Shown here one piece after another: positions 16,275 through 25,516 of a stretch of DNA of 64,000 nt. Origin of the DNA: an uncultured Eubacteriales bacterium (GTDB taxonomy: Bacteria > Bacillota > Clostridia > Peptostreptococcales > Anaerovoracaceae). Position numbers and translations under genes: made by a program. A model generated the notes under the pieces. It saw only the letters and a list, made by a program, of their open reading frames with translations. It was not told the DNA's origin and searched no databases. The stretch's first letter is position 1. Each line of letters begins with the position of its first letter. The stretch lies in NCBI GenBank assembly GCA_900545135.1, contig UQXL01000009.1:1-64000 (forward strand), given 5' to 3'.

Positions 16275-17774
16275 TTACTCTATCTTCTCTATAGATTCCG
16301 GATCTTGTGGAATCGTCTTTCCACGCTCTCTTTCGGAGGAAACTCTGGGCTTTTTCATCAGCGGCAGTTCGAACCAGAAAGTAGTTCCTTTTCCCAGCTT
16401 GCTGTTGACGCCGAAATTGGCGTGGTGAAGCGTCAGTATCTCCTTTACGATGGACAGGCCAAGACCGCTTCCTTCCGTGGTACGCACGTAGTTGGTGCTG
16501 GTTTTGTAATATCTGTCCCATACGTGAGGAAGTTCTTCCTGGGAAATACCGGGACCGTGGTCCGCAACCTCGAATCTGTATTTCTTGCCCACCCTCTTGA
16601 TGCTTACCGCGACTTGTTTATCTTCGCCGCAGTATTTGATAGCGTTGTTTATCAGATTGGACATTACTTGCTTTATCTTGTTCTCGTCACCGTAAGCGTA
16701 TGCGGAAGGCGGAGAATTGAAGGTGAATTTGTAACCTTCCTGCTCGGAAAAGATATCGTATGAAGAGAGCAGGGAAGAGGCAGCCTCAGACAAGTCGAAA
16801 GTAGTTCTTTCGAGGACAGTTTTGTGAGTTTGCATCGCCGAGATCGTTGCCATGTCTGTTACTATTTGATTCAGTCTGTCAGACTCGTCCATTATCACCT
16901 GGAGATGAGTGTTTCTCTTTTCAGGGTTGTCCCCTGAGAGATCACGGATCATTTCAGCATAAGAGCGTATCATGGTAAGCGGAGTTTTTAAGTCGTGGGA
17001 TACGTTGGCTATCAAGTCTTTCAGGCGGTTTTCCGCCATGCCCAGTTCGTATGCTGTGGTGTTCAGCGTGTCAGCCAGATTGTTCAGCTCCGAATAAGAG
17101 TTGGCCTCGAACTTTATATCATAGGTTCCTTTTCCCATCTCCTTGGCGGTGTTTGTCATGGCTTTGATAGGCCTTGAGATCCTCGTTGCGAAATACATGG
17201 CTAAAATCAAGGCGAAAGCTAAAGTGAAGATGGTGACATACACCAGCTGATGCCTGAGAATATTCACTGTAGAGGAAACGGGATAAAGCGGTGAGAAGAT
17301 ATACAGATACACAGCTTCCCCTTCAGGGCTTTTGACTTTGCGCCCGTAGGCAAGCGTCTGATAGTCGGAAAGTCCCGTGTCCATCTTAAAAGATACAGGG
17401 GAACTTGAATTGTCCTTAAGCATGGTTTTCAGCTTTGAAGTTTTCTCTAGGTAGCTGTATACAGGCAGCTGGCTTTCTGACTCAGGAGAAAACAGCAGAA
17501 TTCCGTTGCTTGATTCCATCATCACATAGAAGTCGTTGCTGACGGAAAGTTCCTGGATAGACTGGGTGAGGTCAGGTTCGTTCTTTTGATAGGAACGGGA
17601 AATAGAGGTCGCGATTCTGTCGACCTCTGCTATTTTCATTTCTTCATAATAAGTGTCCAAAAAGAACAAGTGCAGAAACCAAATCGATGCCACTACGCCT
17701 ACGCCGATGGCGGCGAAGTAGACCCAAAGCCTGAACTTGATGCTGTTGGCGTCGAACCTAACCTTCGTATTCAA
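16275..17774 (-). CDS. Sensor histidine kinase (HAMP, HisKA, HATPase)
   Basis: This 499-residue membrane kinase has TM1 at about 18-38, an extracytoplasmic sensor of about 140 residues, TM2 at about 177-197, HAMP at about 198-250, the phospho-acceptor His260 in NVSHDLKTPLTM, and an ATPase domain with the N, G1 (DHGPGI) and G2 (EGSGLGLSI) boxes. It is transcribed with the upstream response regulator, whose 3' end it overlaps by 17 nt. The ligand is unknown. Placement next to a cell-envelope protein gene gives no firm clue. Confidence 0.92.
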   Translation of the reverse strand: MNTKVRFDANSIKFRLWVYFAAIGVGVVASIWFLHLFFLDTYYEEMKIAEVDRIATSISRSYQKNEPDLTQSIQELSVSNDFYVMMESSNGILLFSPESESQLPVYSYLEKTSKLKTMLKDNSSSPVSFKMDTGLSDYQTLAYGRKVKSPEGEAVYLYIFSPLYPVSSTVNILRHQLVYVTIFTLAFALILAMYFATRISRPIKAMTNTAKEMGKGTYDIKFEANSYSELNNLADTLNTTAYELGMAENRLKDLIANVSHDLKTPLTMIRSYAEMIRDLSGDNPEKRNTHLQVIMDESDRLNQIVTDMATISAMQTHKTVLERTTFDLSEAASSLLSSYDIFSEQEGYKFTFNSPPSAYAYGDENKIKQVMSNLINNAIKYCGEDKQVAVSIKRVGKKYRFEVADHGPGISQEELPHVWDRYYKTSTNYVRTTEGSGLGLSIVKEILTLHHANFGVNSKLGKGTTFWFELPLMKKPRVSSERERGKTIPQDPESIEKIE

Positions 17775-18435
17775 ATTTATAGCCGACTCCTCTCAAAGTT
17801 ACGATGTAATCTCTGTATGGTCCGAGATTGTTCCTCAGATTTTTAATGTGGGTATCTATAGTCCTGTCGTCACCGAAGAAATCGTAGCCCCATATATCTG
17901 ACAGGAGTTTGTCCCTGGAAAGTGCGATGTTTCTGTTTTCTACAAGATAGAAGAGAAGATCATATTCCTTGGGAGTAAGATCAACCTTTTGCCCGTCTAC
18001 TGTTACGGTTCTGGCAGGAATATTGATTTCCAGGCCTCCGAATTTCATCACGCCCTGAGCTGAGGCGGAGCCTGCGTTTTTCCTGCTGAGAATGACGTTT
18101 ATTCTGGCCATCAGCTCCTTAGGGCTGAAAGGCTTTACCACATAATCATCTATTCCAAGTTCAAAGCCAAAGAGCTTATCGTACTCTTCGCCTCTGGCAG
18201 AAAGCATTATGACAGGGATATCCTTCAGTTTTTTGATTTCCTTGCAGGCAGAAAATCCGTCCAGCTTAGGCATCATGATATCCATTATTATCAAATCATA
18301 GTCATTCAGCTTGCAAAGCCCGATGGCGCTCATGCCGTCTTCAGCTTCGGTGACCTCATAGCCGCTGAACTCAGCGTATTCTTTTATGACCTCGCGGATC
18401 TTGGCCTCGTCATCTACAATAAGAATTTTATACAT
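17758..18435 (-). CDS. OmpR/PhoB-family response regulator
   Basis: This is a 225-residue regulator. The receiver domain has the acidic pair DD at residues 8-9, the phosphorylation site Asp52 (LIIMDIMMPKLDG) and conserved Lys in VVKPFSPKEL. A winged-helix DNA-binding domain follows, ending in VTLRGVGYKFE. The frame extends 29 codons upstream, but the start is placed at 18435, where GGAGGAC lies six bases away and homology begins (MYKILIVDDE). It overlaps the kinase gene, forming one two-component operon. Confidence 0.93.
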   Translation of the reverse strand: MYKILIVDDEAKIREVIKEYAEFSGYEVTEAEDGMSAIGLCKLNDYDLIIMDIMMPKLDGFSACKEIKKLKDIPVIMLSARGEEYDKLFGFELGIDDYVVKPFSPKELMARINVILSRKNAGSASAQGVMKFGGLEINIPARTVTVDGQKVDLTPKEYDLLFYLVENRNIALSRDKLLSDIWGYDFFGDDRTIDTHIKNLRNNLGPYRDYIVTLRGVGYKFEYEG

Positions 18436-18584
18436 TTGGTGTCCTCCTGTACGGGTGCCTTCGGTTTGCTGTCTGCACATAATGCGCTCCAAAGGCATGT
18501 CAACTAATAGTTCATTTTTCACATTGTAACATTATTATTTTAACATAAACATGTCAGGAAGTAGAAAGTTTTGTGAAAAACGGT

Positions 18585-18686
18585 TTAACGGCGGTTTATG
18601 CAGGGCGCACAGCCCTTGTCGTGGTTCGTAGGATGAAGCGGACATTTGAAATTTGTGCATGTGCAGAATTCACTTATATTGTTCAT
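18585..18686 (-). CDS. 33-residue Cys-rich miniprotein
   Basis: This is a very short gene with a strong Shine-Dalgarno site (AAGGAGA, seven bases before ATG 18684-18686) and a clear stop at 18585-18587. The peptide has five cysteines arranged as CxC-x4-C near the N-terminus and C-x2-C near the C-terminus, with PLHPTNHDKGC between them. This is compatible with a small zinc- or iron-binding knuckle. Short clostridial proteins with similar CPLHP...KGC motifs exist as unnamed families, as far as I recall. It lies between the response regulator and the unknown membrane protein, all on the minus strand. Function unknown. Confidence 0.65.
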   Translation of the reverse strand: MNNISEFCTCTNFKCPLHPTNHDKGCAPCINRR

Positions 18687-18764
18687 AGCTTGTCTCCTTG
18701 GTTTTTCTATGTCTTTAAACTACATTTTGCGCTTGTGCCGTTTCTGAAGAATACGGCAGCAGTG

Positions 18765-19520
18765 CTAAATGGTGAAATATGCAGGAGTATCCCTGTAGAG
18801 ATACATGCCTTTCCTGAGCGTGAAATCTTTGACGCCGTGTATTTCAAGCGCAACGAAACATTCGGCGGCTTGCTTGGAAGGCTTACCGCCATTGTTCTCT
18901 ATGGCGGAAACGATGGCAGTCGGTTGCCCTTTGGGCGCCAGAGCGTTTTCTCCGTTGAATAGTGGATTTTCCTGGGCTATTTCTCCGATAAAGACTGAAT
19001 TTCCGCGGGCGATAAACCCGTGTACAAAGCCGCAGACGACCACATTATTGCTGTCCTTCAGTTCGAAGATTTCTTCTATCATCATGGAAAACGGCAGCTG
19101 ACGGGATTTTCTTATTTCACTAAGCTCTCCGCTCATGATAACCTCATATCCGTAAATTTCAACTAATTCAGGGTAGCCCGCTTTCAGAGCTCTGTCAAAT
19201 TGTCTGGGTATTTTTGTTACTGCGGCAAAATAGACAAATATGAATATAAATGCTTCCAGAATGACAAGCAATACGAAAGACACGGTGATTGCGGCCGGGC
19301 TTGCGTCCAGCGCTTTGGGACTCAGCGCGGTCAACAGCATTAAAAGCGCTGTAGCGGCTGCGGTTATGATCATAGCTCTCCTGAACGCCCGTTTATGCAG
19401 AACACATTTTTTGCTTATTTCAGCGGCAAGGCTGTCGACGGCCTGCCTGGAAAGAGATCGCTGCTGCAATTTTTTTATGTATTCTTTTGATAAGTTCTCT
19501 GTTCTTAACTTTACAAACAT
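18765..19520 (-). CDS. Hypothetical membrane protein with two adjacent transmembrane segments
   Basis: This is a 251-residue protein I do not recognise. A basic N-terminal cytoplasmic stretch is followed by two hydrophobic helices (roughly residues 49-68 and 78-100) and then a soluble region of about 150 residues, probably beta-rich and cytoplasmic. The C-terminal part contains SFMMIEEIFELKDSNNVVVCGF-like segments reminiscent of small YcxB-type domains, but this is not a firm match. AAAGGAAAA precedes the ATG. It is transcribed alone or with the 33-residue miniprotein downstream. Confidence 0.7.
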   Translation of the reverse strand: MFVKLRTENLSKEYIKKLQQRSLSRQAVDSLAAEISKKCVLHKRAFRRAMIITAAATALLMLLTALSPKALDASPAAITVSFVLLVILEAFIFIFVYFAAVTKIPRQFDRALKAGYPELVEIYGYEVIMSGELSEIRKSRQLPFSMMIEEIFELKDSNNVVVCGFVHGFIARGNSVFIGEIAQENPLFNGENALAPKGQPTAIVSAIENNGGKPSKQAAECFVALEIHGVKDFTLRKGMYLYRDTPAYFTI

Positions 19521-19650
19521 TTTTCCTTTGTACTGATTTCAGTAAATAAATTTATAATCTCACTTATACTCTACCATTATTATCTCTATTGTCAAACAAT
19601 AAATAGTAATATTTTTGAGCGCATGGGAATAGTATGTTTTGCTTTGTGCT

Positions 19651-19697
19651 TATTTTGTGTAGGCTTATCCTATTTTGTGTAGGTTTATCCTATTTTG
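19651..19697. repeat. 20-bp tandem repeat upstream of creatininase-family gene
   Basis: Two 20-base units starting TATTTTGTGTAGG (19651-19670, 19671-19690) differ at one base. A partial third (19691-19697) abuts the promoter at 19702. The position just upstream of the -35 suggests a regulator-binding array. Confidence 0.7.
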
Positions 19698-19701
19698 CCC
19701 A

Positions 19702-19730
19702 TTGAAATATATACAAGAATATGATAAAAT
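19702..19730 (+). promoter_or_regulatory. Promoter of the creatininase/antiporter operon
   Basis: TTGAAA at 19702-19707, a 17-base spacer and TAAAAT at 19725-19730 preceded by an extended -10 TG (19722-19723). The transcript would begin near 19737 with a leader of about 130 bases. Confidence 0.75.
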
Positions 19731-19749
19731 ATGCACGGCAAAAAAGCGT

Positions 19750-19781
19750 TGCAGAATTTGCGGAGAATCTCCGGTTCTGCA
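19750..19781 (+). promoter_or_regulatory. Leader hairpin before creatininase-family gene
   Basis: TGCAGAA (19750-19756) pairs with TTCTGCA (19775-19781) and encloses a second stem CGGAG/CTCCG. No T-run follows, so it is not a simple terminator. It could be an RNA-stability or attenuation element. Confidence 0.5.
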
Positions 19782-19865
19782 GCTCAAAATTTATATAGAG
19801 CACCTTAGTGCGTGTGCTTTCATAATACATTATACGTTTTTCAACTGTTAAGGAAGGAGCTAATG

Positions 19866-20678
19866 ATGAAAAACTGGGAAACCTTATACGAGGTCAAAGG
19901 ACCTAAAACGATGCTTGAGATGAGCGCTGTAGAACTTGAAAATGCCATGAAAGAAACGGACACTGTGATCCTTTCGTTCGGCGCTATCGAAAATCATGCC
20001 GGACATCTGCCTCTTGGAGCAGATTATTTTCAGGCAACCGTACTGATAAGACGAGTTTATGAGGAAATGCTTAAAATGGGGCATAAAGCAGTGCCTGGAT
20101 TTGCAGTTCCGTTCGGTGTGCAAACAAATAAGTTTGAGCGTGATAAGCTGTTCGGCAACTGCTATCTTAACGAAAAAACTTTTATAGAAATGGCTGAAGA
20201 TCTCATTCTGGCTCTTCATGAAATGGGCTTCAGACGCTTCGTGCTTTGCATAAACCATTCGGAAAATGAAGCCGCCCTCAATGTAGTGGCGAAAGATATG
20301 GCCAACCGTTACGGAATCAAGAGCGTAGTTCCTGACTGGGTTCCCGCTCATAATGATTTCTGGCCTACAGTTCTGAAAAACCCTGAACATCAGGGACATG
20401 GCGGAGAAGACGAAACTGCCTGCGTAATGGCAGCTGTTCCTGGTCTTGTCAATGTTGAGGGCGTAGAGCCATATTACGCTGACGAGGATACAAAACCTGT
20501 GAAATTCAGCGGATTATTCTACTACGGCGGCGCTGTCGGAGTTTTCCATCCTACTCAGGAGGACAAGAGTCCGGGATATATAGGGAATCCTGCCGACGCC
20601 ACGCCGGAAGAAGGCGAGCTTTGCTACGAGGCTTATGCTAAATGGATTGCACAGATCGCAGACAAATATTTGTTTTAA
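19866..20678 (+). CDS. Creatininase-family amidohydrolase
   Basis: This 270-residue protein belongs to the creatininase (creatinine amidohydrolase / MftE-like) metal-dependent family. The metal-binding signature GAIENHAGHLPLGADYF and the second motif GHGGEDETACV supply the expected Glu, His and Asp ligands. Start choice: GGAAGGAG at 19852-19859 is six bases from ATG 19866 and only three from ATG 19863, so 19866 is preferred. It is followed after 35 nt by an NhaC-type antiporter, which suggests uptake and hydrolysis of a small cyclic amide or guanidino compound. The substrate is not known. Confidence 0.85.
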   Translation: MKNWETLYEVKGPKTMLEMSAVELENAMKETDTVILSFGAIENHAGHLPLGADYFQATVLIRRVYEEMLKMGHKAVPGFAVPFGVQTNKFERDKLFGNCYLNEKTFIEMAEDLILALHEMGFRRFVLCINHSENEAALNVVAKDMANRYGIKSVVPDWVPAHNDFWPTVLKNPEHQGHGGEDETACVMAAVPGLVNVEGVEPYYADEDTKPVKFSGLFYYGGAVGVFHPTQEDKSPGYIGNPADATPEEGELCYEAYAKWIAQIADKYLF

Positions 20679-20713
20679 CTTGATAGCTTGAGCAGAATCA
20701 ATAGGAGAATCAT

Positions 20714-22189
20714 ATGAGCGAGAAAGAGAAAATAAACGAACAAACCATGCCTTTTGGCTCCGCGATGTTTTGCCTTGGATTTTTATTGGTGTCGATGATA
20801 GCATCTGTAATCTGGCTTAACATTCCTACGCATATAAACCTGATAGCTTCTATAGCGGTAACGCTGCTTGTGGCATGGTTTAATAACGGAAGAGACTGGA
20901 AACAGTTGGCGGACGCCATAGATTACGGCGGAAAAATATGTATACAGCCTACTATAATAATGATGCTGATTGGAGCCCTTATAGCTGCTTGGATAGTGTG
21001 CGGCACAGTGCCGATGATAATTTACTACGGCCTTAAAATCATCAGCCCATCCGTATTCTTACTGACTGCGAGCATCATTACGGCCATAATAGGAATAGCG
21101 ACAGGAAGCTCATGGTCTGCTGCGGGAACTGTCGGCGTGGCGCTGATGGGAATCGGCGCAGGTCTTGAGGTCAATCCGTCGATGACGGCCGGGGCAATAA
21201 TTTCGGGAGCATATCTTGGAGACAAGATGTCGCCTATGTCAGACACTACAAACCTGGCTCCTGCCGTATCTGAGGCGGATTTGTTCGATCACATAAAAGC
21301 AATGGTATACACCACTTTCCCGGCATTCCTGATTTCGCTTGTCGTATACGGAGTGCTCGGGATGAAACATTCATCAGGAGCAGTTGAAAGCGAAGCAGTG
21401 GCGGCCACTCTCAAAGCTATAGAAGATAATTTCAACATGAATATCTGGCTTTTGCTTCCTGCTGTAGCTGTAATAGTGATGGCAGCCAAAAAATGTCCAT
21501 CCATCCCTACTCTTTTAGTGTCCACCCTTGTCGGCGTGATTCTGGCGCTTATATTCCAGGGAGAGGGATTCGGGGAAATAACCAATATACTGAATTCGGG
21601 ATTCAGCATTGAAACCGGAATAGAAGAGTTTGACACGCTGATGAGCAGAGGGGGACTTCAGAGCATGCTTTCTACCGCAGCCCTCGGAATTCTCGGTATG
21701 CTCTATGGCGCTATAATGGAAAAGACGGGACTGCTCAACGCATTCCTGACTGCGATAAAACCTCTGATAAAAAACCTCGGAGGCCTGGTACTTGCAGTTG
21801 TGCTTACGTGTACTCTTCTGCTTGCTGCTACTGCCAGCCAGACTCTGGCTATCATTGTCGGCGGAAGAATGTTCGTTACTGAATTCAGAAAACGCGATCT
21901 GCTGCCTCAGACTCTTTCAAGGACTCTTGAAGACAGCGGAACAATTATATCGCCGCTCATACCATGGAGCCTTTGCGGAGCATACATGGCGGGAACTCTC
22001 GGCGTATCAACGGTCGCCTACCTGCCGTTTGCAGTATTCTGCTGGATAGACCCTATAATAGCGGTGATCTACGGATTTACAGGAAAGTTCTTTTGGAAAA
22101 CCGGAGAAAAGAACAGCATACGTACATATCGCCCTCTTACTTTGGAGGAAACAGAACGACTGAAGAGCAGAGGAAAAAATAAAAAATAG
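20714..22189 (+). CDS. NhaC-family Na+/H+ antiporter-like transporter
   Basis: This 491-residue polytopic protein of the NhaC/ArsB-related superfamily has about eleven to twelve transmembrane helices. Typical motifs include GIATGSSWSAAGTVGVALMG and GAYLGDKMSPMSDTTNLA, the latter carrying the conserved Asp residues of the ion site. It is co-transcribed with the creatininase-family gene. NhaC proteins include malate/lactate antiporters and solute exchangers, so export or exchange of the hydrolase substrate or product is a reasonable inference. Confidence 0.88.
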   Translation: MSEKEKINEQTMPFGSAMFCLGFLLVSMIASVIWLNIPTHINLIASIAVTLLVAWFNNGRDWKQLADAIDYGGKICIQPTIIMMLIGALIAAWIVCGTVPMIIYYGLKIISPSVFLLTASIITAIIGIATGSSWSAAGTVGVALMGIGAGLEVNPSMTAGAIISGAYLGDKMSPMSDTTNLAPAVSEADLFDHIKAMVYTTFPAFLISLVVYGVLGMKHSSGAVESEAVAATLKAIEDNFNMNIWLLLPAVAVIVMAAKKCPSIPTLLVSTLVGVILALIFQGEGFGEITNILNSGFSIETGIEEFDTLMSRGGLQSMLSTAALGILGMLYGAIMEKTGLLNAFLTAIKPLIKNLGGLVLAVVLTCTLLLAATASQTLAIIVGGRMFVTEFRKRDLLPQTLSRTLEDSGTIISPLIPWSLCGAYMAGTLGVSTVAYLPFAVFCWIDPIIAVIYGFTGKFFWKTGEKNSIRTYRPLTLEETERLKSRGKNKK

Positions 22190-22218
22190 CTAACGCCGGG
22201 ACGGCAAAATCGACCGGC

Positions 22219-22260
22219 AAAAGCCCTTGACCTGAGCCCCTGGCCTGAGCAAGGGCTTTT
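22219..22260 (+). terminator. Terminator after the antiporter gene
   Basis: AAAAGCCCTTG (22219-22229) pairs with CAAGGGCTTTT (22250-22260), a strong stem with a 20-base loop. The 3' arm ends in TTTT, with ACTTT following. Confidence 0.8.
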
Positions 22261-22334
22261 ACTTTGACAAAGCTTCGCAGCCTTTGTTCGAGATTTTTAT
22301 TAAAATAGTATAATGAATTTGTGAAAAATAGGTG

Positions 22335-22364
22335 TTGACAGAGAAATTTTAACTGTGATAAAAT
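22335..22364 (+). promoter_or_regulatory. carD promoter P1
   Basis: TTGACA at 22335-22340, an 18-base spacer and TAAAAT at 22359-22364 with an extended -10 TG at 22356-22357. It is the upstream of two tandem promoters for carD. Confidence 0.75.
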
Positions 22365-22383
22365 TATATTTTTTCTTAGAGCC

Positions 22384-22413
22384 TTGACATAAAAGCCGGA
22401 TTTCTTTTATACT
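22384..22413 (+). promoter_or_regulatory. carD promoter P2
   Basis: TTGACA at 22384-22389, an 18-base spacer and TATACT at 22408-22413, 31 bases before the chosen carD start. Two near-consensus promoters in tandem fit a highly expressed essential regulator. Confidence 0.8.
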
Positions 22414-22444
22414 AAATTTAGGTATGCAAGGGAAGGAGCGCGCC

Positions 22445-22918
22445 ATGTTCTCTGTCGGTGATAAGATCGTCCACCCTGTGCACGGGGCAGGCATCATTCA
22501 GAAAATTGAAGAGAGAAAGATTTTGGGAGAAGTTAAGCAATACTACGTTTTAAAATTACCGTGCAGCGATATGGACGTGATGATTCCCATAGATTCCGAG
22601 ACGTCGGTGGGAATACGCCGGATAGTGGACAAGACTGCCATAGACGAAGCGGTCAATATACTGAAAGATAAAAGCTCATCCATGGACGGAAACTGGAACC
22701 GCAGATGCAGGGACAACATGGAAATGCTCAAGACAGGCGACATTTTGAAAGTGGCGGAAGTAGTCCGCAACCTTACCCGCATAGACAGGGAGAAAAAGCT
22801 TTCCGCCGGTGAAAAGAAGATGCTGTCAGGAGCCAAAGAAATTCTCGTAAGCGAGATCATTTTGACATGCGGTATCTCGGAAAAAGAGGCTTCCGACATG
22901 GTAGAGCGCGCCATCTGA
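22445..22918 (+). CDS. carD: CarD-family transcription regulator
   Basis: CarD/CdnL proteins bind the RNA polymerase beta lobe and stabilise open complexes at rRNA and other promoters. The 157-residue protein starts MFSVGDKIVHPVHGAGII, the CarD_TRCF RNAP-interaction domain, followed by a helical DNA-binding domain. I use ATG 22445 rather than the in-frame ATG 22424, because GGAAGGAG at 22430-22437 is seven bases before 22445 and the family begins there. It heads the yacL/ispDF block. Confidence 0.92.
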   Translation: MFSVGDKIVHPVHGAGIIQKIEERKILGEVKQYYVLKLPCSDMDVMIPIDSETSVGIRRIVDKTAIDEAVNILKDKSSSMDGNWNRRCRDNMEMLKTGDILKVAEVVRNLTRIDREKKLSAGEKKMLSGAKEILVSEIILTCGISEKEASDMVERAI

Positions 22919-22982
22919 TAAAGGGACATTTATTTACCTAGCGCATACCGGAAAAAATTTATAGAGAAAGGGGGAAAAGGAG

Positions 22983-24122
22983 ATGTTTAAAAAACTGTTC
23001 AGGGGAATCTTCACCGCAGTAGGCATGCTTGTAGGATACGGACTGTTTGCTCTGTTCAACAATTTTGCTGTCGAAGAAGCCAAGACTAATCCGGATTATA
23101 TGGTACTTTCCAAGATGGGAGCTCTTGGAATGGGAATTGTTTTCGCAATTATATTTGGAATTTTATTTTATAGAATAGCCCCGGCACTTGGTAAGACAGG
23201 CAACAAGATGGCTACCAACATAGGCAAGGACCTGCAGAGCGTTTCAGCCAACGACCTGCTTGCAGGCGTAGTCGGAATGATAATCGGTCTTGTCATAGCT
23301 TTCCTGCTGACAAAGATATATCAGGACATAGTTTCGCCGGCCATATACGTGACTCTGACGATATGCAGCTATGTGCTGCTGGGTTTCCTCGGCGCCGTAG
23401 TAGGAAGCAAAAAAGGCTCGGAACTGATTGTAAGGTCGATTGCCCAGAAAGCCACGCTTACACAGAAGCAGCAGGAGGAAGAAAACGACTACGCTTACAA
23501 TGCCAAGGACAGAAAAAAGGCTAAAGTTCCGAAGATCCTCGATACGAGCGTCATAATAGACGGCAGGATACTGGAAATAATCAAGACCGGATTTATGGAA
23601 GGACCTATAGTTATTCCGGAATTCGTATTGGTGGAACTGCGTCATATAGCCGATTCATCGGACGCGCTCAAGAGGACGAGAGGAAGAAGAGGGCTTGATA
23701 TTCTCAACAAGATACAGGAAGACTACGGCATAGAAATTTATAATTCCGATTCGGAAAAAGCGCTCAAGGAAATCCCGGAGGTAGACGTAAAGCTTCTTAA
23801 GCTGGCGCAGATAATGAAGGGAAAAGTCGTTACCAACGATTTCAATCTCAATAAAGTGGCTGCCATCAAGGAAGTTCCGGTGCTCAACATAAACGAGCTG
23901 GCCAACGCCCTTAAGCCGATGGTTATCCCGGGAGAGAGAATGACCGTCACATTGATAAAGCAGGGCAAGGACCCTAGCCAGGCCGTCGCTTACCTGGACG
24001 ACGGAACTATGATAGTCGTCGAAAACGGACGCAAACAAATAGGCAATACCGTAGATATTCTGGTGACCAGCGTGCTGCAGACGGCCGCAGGAAGAATGAT
24101 TTTCGGAAAAGTTACCAAATAG
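22983..24122 (+). CDS. YacL-like PIN/TRAM-domain membrane protein
   Basis: This 379-residue protein has four N-terminal transmembrane helices, then a PIN-type RNase domain ([26 protein letters not shown]) and a C-terminal TRAM domain. It is the YacL family (membrane-anchored PilT-like nuclease) that typically sits between disA/carD and ispD in Bacillota. PIN acidic residues such as Asp in [10 protein letters not shown] and TNDFNL are present. GGGGGAAAAGGAG precedes the start. Confidence 0.9.
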   Translation: MFKKLFRGIFTAVGMLVGYGLFALFNNFAVEEAKTNPDYMVLSKMGALGMGIVFAIIFGILFYRIAPALGKTGNKMATNIGKDLQSVSANDLLAGVVGMIIGLVIAFLLTKIYQDIVSPAIYVTLTICSYVLLGFLGAVVGSKKGSELIVRSIAQKATLTQKQQEEENDYAYNAKDRKKAKVPKILDTSVIIDGRILEIIKTGFMEGPIVIPEFVLVELRHIADSSDALKRTRGRRGLDILNKIQEDYGIEIYNSDSEKALKEIPEVDVKLLKLAQIMKGKVVTNDFNLNKVAAIKEVPVLNINELANALKPMVIPGERMTVTLIKQGKDPSQAVAYLDDGTMIVVENGRKQIGNTVDILVTSVLQTAAGRMIFGKVTK

Positions 24123-24207
24123 CCGACGCAATATTGGCTTTGAAAATCCGCCAAATAGCCGCCGCGTGCAATTTACGGCTTGCAACTTACAAACCGCGGG
24201 GGAATAT

Positions 24208-25446
24208 ATGTTTCAGGATAAAAAAGTTACAGCTATTATTACAGCAGCCGGAAAGGGAAGCCGAATGAAGGCTTCCCTTCCTAAGCAGTTTCTCGCTTTG
24301 AACGGCCGCACCATACTCGAAAACGCCATAGAGCCGTTTCAAAAGTCGTCTCACGTAGACGATATTCTTGTAGTTGCAGGCAAAGGTTTTGAAGAACTGT
24401 GCCGAGAGAAATGCAGCCATTTTTCAAAGGTCAGGAAAATATTGACCGGCGGAAAGGAACGGCAGGACTCGGTCGATGCCGCGCTCAGGCAGGCAGAGGA
24501 GGGCTACGTACTGATACATGACGGCGCGCGGCCATACGTCACCGGGGATATCATAGACGGTGTTCTGGAAGCCGCCTCGAAAACGGGAGCCGCGGTTCCC
24601 TGCGTTCCGGTAAAGGAAAGCGTAAGGCAGCTGTGCAGTGGTGAAAAAGAGGATTCAGATGAACTTCGGCACAATGCGCCGACCAACTGGAGTATAGACA
24701 GAAGCTCGCTCTATACCGTGCAGACTCCCCAGTGCTTTGAGACGGGACTGATCAAGGAAGCTTTTAGAAAAGCCTATGAGGACGGTTTTTACGGAACAGA
24801 CGACGCAAGCCTGGTCGACAGGCTGATTGCAGGAACTTTAGAAGCGAAAAATTCGGAAGTGAAAAATCCGGAGACGGAGACTTCGCATAAAAAAATAACA
24901 GCAAAAGTGACCCTGACTGAGGGAAGCTACAGCAATATAAAAATCACCACCAGGGAGGATTTGCCCATGGAATTCAGAGCAGGCTCCGGATACGACGTTC
25001 ACCGGCTTGCAGAGGGAAGAAAATTGATATTGTGCGGCGAGGAAATCACGTTTGAAAAGGGGCTTTTAGGCCATTCAGACGCGGATGTGGCCGTTCACGC
25101 CCTCATGGACGCGATGTTGGGCGCTGCCGGACTGGGAGACATCGGCAGACATTTTCCCGATACAGACATGAAATATAAAGACATTTCCAGTATGAAGCTT
25201 CTGAAAGAAGTGAAAGCCCTACTCGAGGAAAAGGGCTGGACCCTGAACAACGCCGACATAACCATCATGGCGCAGAGGCCCAAGCTGCTTCCACATATTG
25301 AGAAGATGAAACTCAATGTGGCGGAAGCCTTGGAAAAAGATGTTTCATGCATTAACGTCAAAGCGACGACTACGGAAAAGCTTGGCTTTGTCGGAAGAGA
25401 AGAGGGAATCGCCGCTGAAGCGGTATGCATATTGACCAGAAATTAA
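24208..25446 (+). CDS. ispDF: Bifunctional IspD/IspF isoprenoid biosynthesis enzyme
   Basis: This fusion of 2-C-methyl-D-erythritol 4-phosphate cytidylyltransferase (IspD, residues about 1-255) and MECDP synthase (IspF, about 258-412) carries out two non-consecutive steps of the MEP pathway. IspD shows AAGKGSRM and [10 protein letters not shown]. IspF shows [30 protein letters not shown] and [13 protein letters not shown] with metal-binding Asp/His. I chose ATG 24208, behind a GCGGGGGAA site, because homology starts there ([11 protein letters not shown]). Fusions are known in alpha- and epsilon-proteobacteria and in some Clostridia. Confidence 0.93.
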   Translation: MFQDKKVTAIITAAGKGSRMKASLPKQFLALNGRTILENAIEPFQKSSHVDDILVVAGKGFEELCREKCSHFSKVRKILTGGKERQDSVDAALRQAEEGYVLIHDGARPYVTGDIIDGVLEAASKTGAAVPCVPVKESVRQLCSGEKEDSDELRHNAPTNWSIDRSSLYTVQTPQCFETGLIKEAFRKAYEDGFYGTDDASLVDRLIAGTLEAKNSEVKNPETETSHKKITAKVTLTEGSYSNIKITTREDLPMEFRAGSGYDVHRLAEGRKLILCGEEITFEKGLLGHSDADVAVHALMDAMLGAAGLGDIGRHFPDTDMKYKDISSMKLLKEVKALLEEKGWTLNNADITIMAQRPKLLPHIEKMKLNVAEALEKDVSCINVKATTTEKLGFVGREEGIAAEAVCILTRN

Positions 25447-25516
25447 GAATGTCAGAGCAGAGTTAGAGCAGAACTTTCTGACATTTCATAAACCATAGAA
25501 GCAAAAGGAGACTCAA

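Noticed and set aside
25448..25485. Hairpin AATGTCAGA/TCTGACATT between ispDF and proS as a terminator or T-box
   Set aside because: No T-run follows, and none of the conserved T-box elements is present.
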